Source of the DNA: Erysipelotrichia bacterium
GTDB lineage: Bacteria; Bacillota_I; Bacilli_A; Erysipelotrichales; Erysipelotrichaceae
DNA length: 5,134 nucleotides
Reading direction: 5' to 3'
Assembly (NCBI GenBank): GCA_009916335.1
Contig: SAAR01000226.1
Coordinates: forward strand, 1 to 5,134
Each line of letters begins with the position of its first letter. Position 1 is the stretch's first letter. This document shows, piece after piece, positions 4,896-5,134 of the stretch. The notes beneath the pieces are model-generated. The model saw only the letters and a list, made by a program, of their open reading frames with translations. It was not told where the DNA came from and searched no databases. The position numbers and the translations under genes are program-made.

Positions 4896-4984
4896 TAGAT
4901 ATTTAATTAACCGATTAATGTCAAATTTAAAAAAAAGGTTTATTTTAATAATTGTCATTTAATCGGATAAGCGGAAGATGTAGA
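4896..4984 (-). promoter_or_regulatory. Promoter and shared regulatory element, copy C (pilin operon)
   Basis: On the minus strand a perfect -35 TTGACA (4924-4919) is followed after 17 bases by TATCTA (4901-4896). The start is predicted near 4889, leaving a leader of about 48 bases. The spacer opens with TTAATCGG, giving the shared ATTAATCGG (4919-4911), flanked as ATTAA-TCGG-TTAAT. A run of eight T lies just upstream of the -35 block. TTCTACATCTTCC (4985-4973) matches the far end of copy A at the same distance, so the two elements are homologous across almost 90 bp. The rest of the 4848-5033 gap holds only the leader hairpin and the terminator. Confidence 0.65.
4907..4970. repeat. Long-spaced inverted repeat around the pilin promoter
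   Basis: On the plus strand TTAACCGATTAATGTCAA (4907-4924) is matched by the reverse complement of TTGTCATTTAATCGGATAA (4952-4970). Only two substitutions and a one-base gap are seen over about 18 bp, and 27 bp lie between the arms. One arm covers the -35 and spacer of the pilin promoter. The spacing, about four helical turns between equivalent points, suggests a pair of protein-binding sites. Confidence 0.5.
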
Positions 4985-4998
4985 ACTTTTATTTTAAT

Positions 4999-5035
4999 GC
5001 CTCAAATAAAACAAAACCCCATTTAAGGGGCTTTT
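4999..5035 (-). terminator. Rho-independent terminator of the gene to the right
   Basis: On the minus strand AAAGCCCC and GGGGTTTT pair (one G-U) around the loop TTAAAT, followed by the T-rich run TTTTGTTTTATTTG. The stem begins at the stop codon of the partial gene 5034-5134. On the plus strand the G-U pair becomes an A-C mismatch, so it mainly works in the minus direction. It insulates the pilin operon from upstream transcription. Confidence 0.8.
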
Positions 5036-5134
5036 ATTCATGGTTTAACATATCTTCAATTCTTTCTTCTAACAGAAAGCGTTTTAATTCGTCCTCTGTC
5101 ATTTCTTCCCTGTTCGATAACCTAACTAAAGTCT
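5034..5134 (-). CDS. Hypothetical protein, C-terminal part (cut by right window edge)
   Basis: A frame open from the right edge ends at TAA (5036-5034). The 32 visible residues end in TEDELKRFLLEERIEDMLNHE, a highly charged, helix-prone acidic tail. Nothing identifies the family. An in-frame ATG at 5102 with AGGGA upstream could in principle start a 22-residue peptide, but the frame stays open for the ten codons before it, so a C-terminal fragment of a longer gene is more likely. The terminator hairpin overlaps the stop codon, confirming the end of a transcription unit. Confidence 0.6.
   Translation of the reverse strand, partial: TLVRLSNREEMTEDELKRFLLEERIEDMLNHE

Noticed and set aside
1..5134. 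tRNA, rRNA, CRISPR array, insertion sequence or att site
   Set aside because: No cloverleaf-like sequence, regularly spaced repeat, transposase motif or terminal inverted repeat was found by eye. The only repeats are the three regulatory elements.

Overview
The window looks like accessory DNA of a gammaproteobacterium, most likely a conjugative or mobilisable plasmid or an integrative element. The reasons are an H-NS family gene, two PilS-type (type IVb) pilins of the kind found in plasmid thin-pilus clusters, and a VirD4/TraG/TrwB-type ATPase. The DNA is AT-rich overall, but the composition is patchy: about 25-32% GC in much of the ATPase gene and about 45-50% in its middle, in parts of the first pilin and in the H-NS gene. 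Genus and plasmid type cannot be read from the sequence.

Layout, left to right. On the minus strand are the 5' part of an unrecognised gene cut by the left edge (1-264), an unrecognised 125-residue protein (278-655), and a 658-residue protein (792-2768). On the plus strand, divergent from the last, is an H-NS-like gene (2963-3403) ending in a hairpin terminator. Convergent with it on the minus strand is a compact operon read 4841 to 3470: pilin 1, pilin 2 and a small two-helix membrane protein. A hairpin terminator at about 4999-5035 separates this operon from the 3' end of another unrecognised minus-strand gene cut by the right edge (5034-5134).

The main result is the 658-residue protein. 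Its first ~450 residues are a VirD4-like coupling-type ATPase with Walker A, Walker B and the SQS motif. Residues ~490-635 match the catalytic core of the exonuclease VII large subunit (XseA), with the RGGG, GHxTD and TPT motifs intact. It lacks the usual N-terminal membrane anchor of coupling proteins, and it lacks the OB-fold and the long coiled coil of XseA. A DNA motor joined to a single-strand nuclease core is an unusual architecture that I do not recognise from any described plasmid system.

The second result is regulatory. The three minus-strand units starting at 655, 2768 and 4841 are each preceded by a version of the same element: a TTGACA-like -35 followed at once by ATTAATCGG or a close variant, then AT-rich sequence. 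Two of the three copies stay alignable over almost 90 bp with matching spacing. The pilin operon, the ATPase-nuclease gene and the small unknown genes therefore probably form one co-regulated set. The divergent H-NS-like gene is a natural candidate silencer, but a separate regulator reading the CGG-centred site is equally possible. A plausible but unproven reading is a transfer or DNA-handling module in which the pili make cell contact and the ATPase-nuclease acts on single-stranded DNA.
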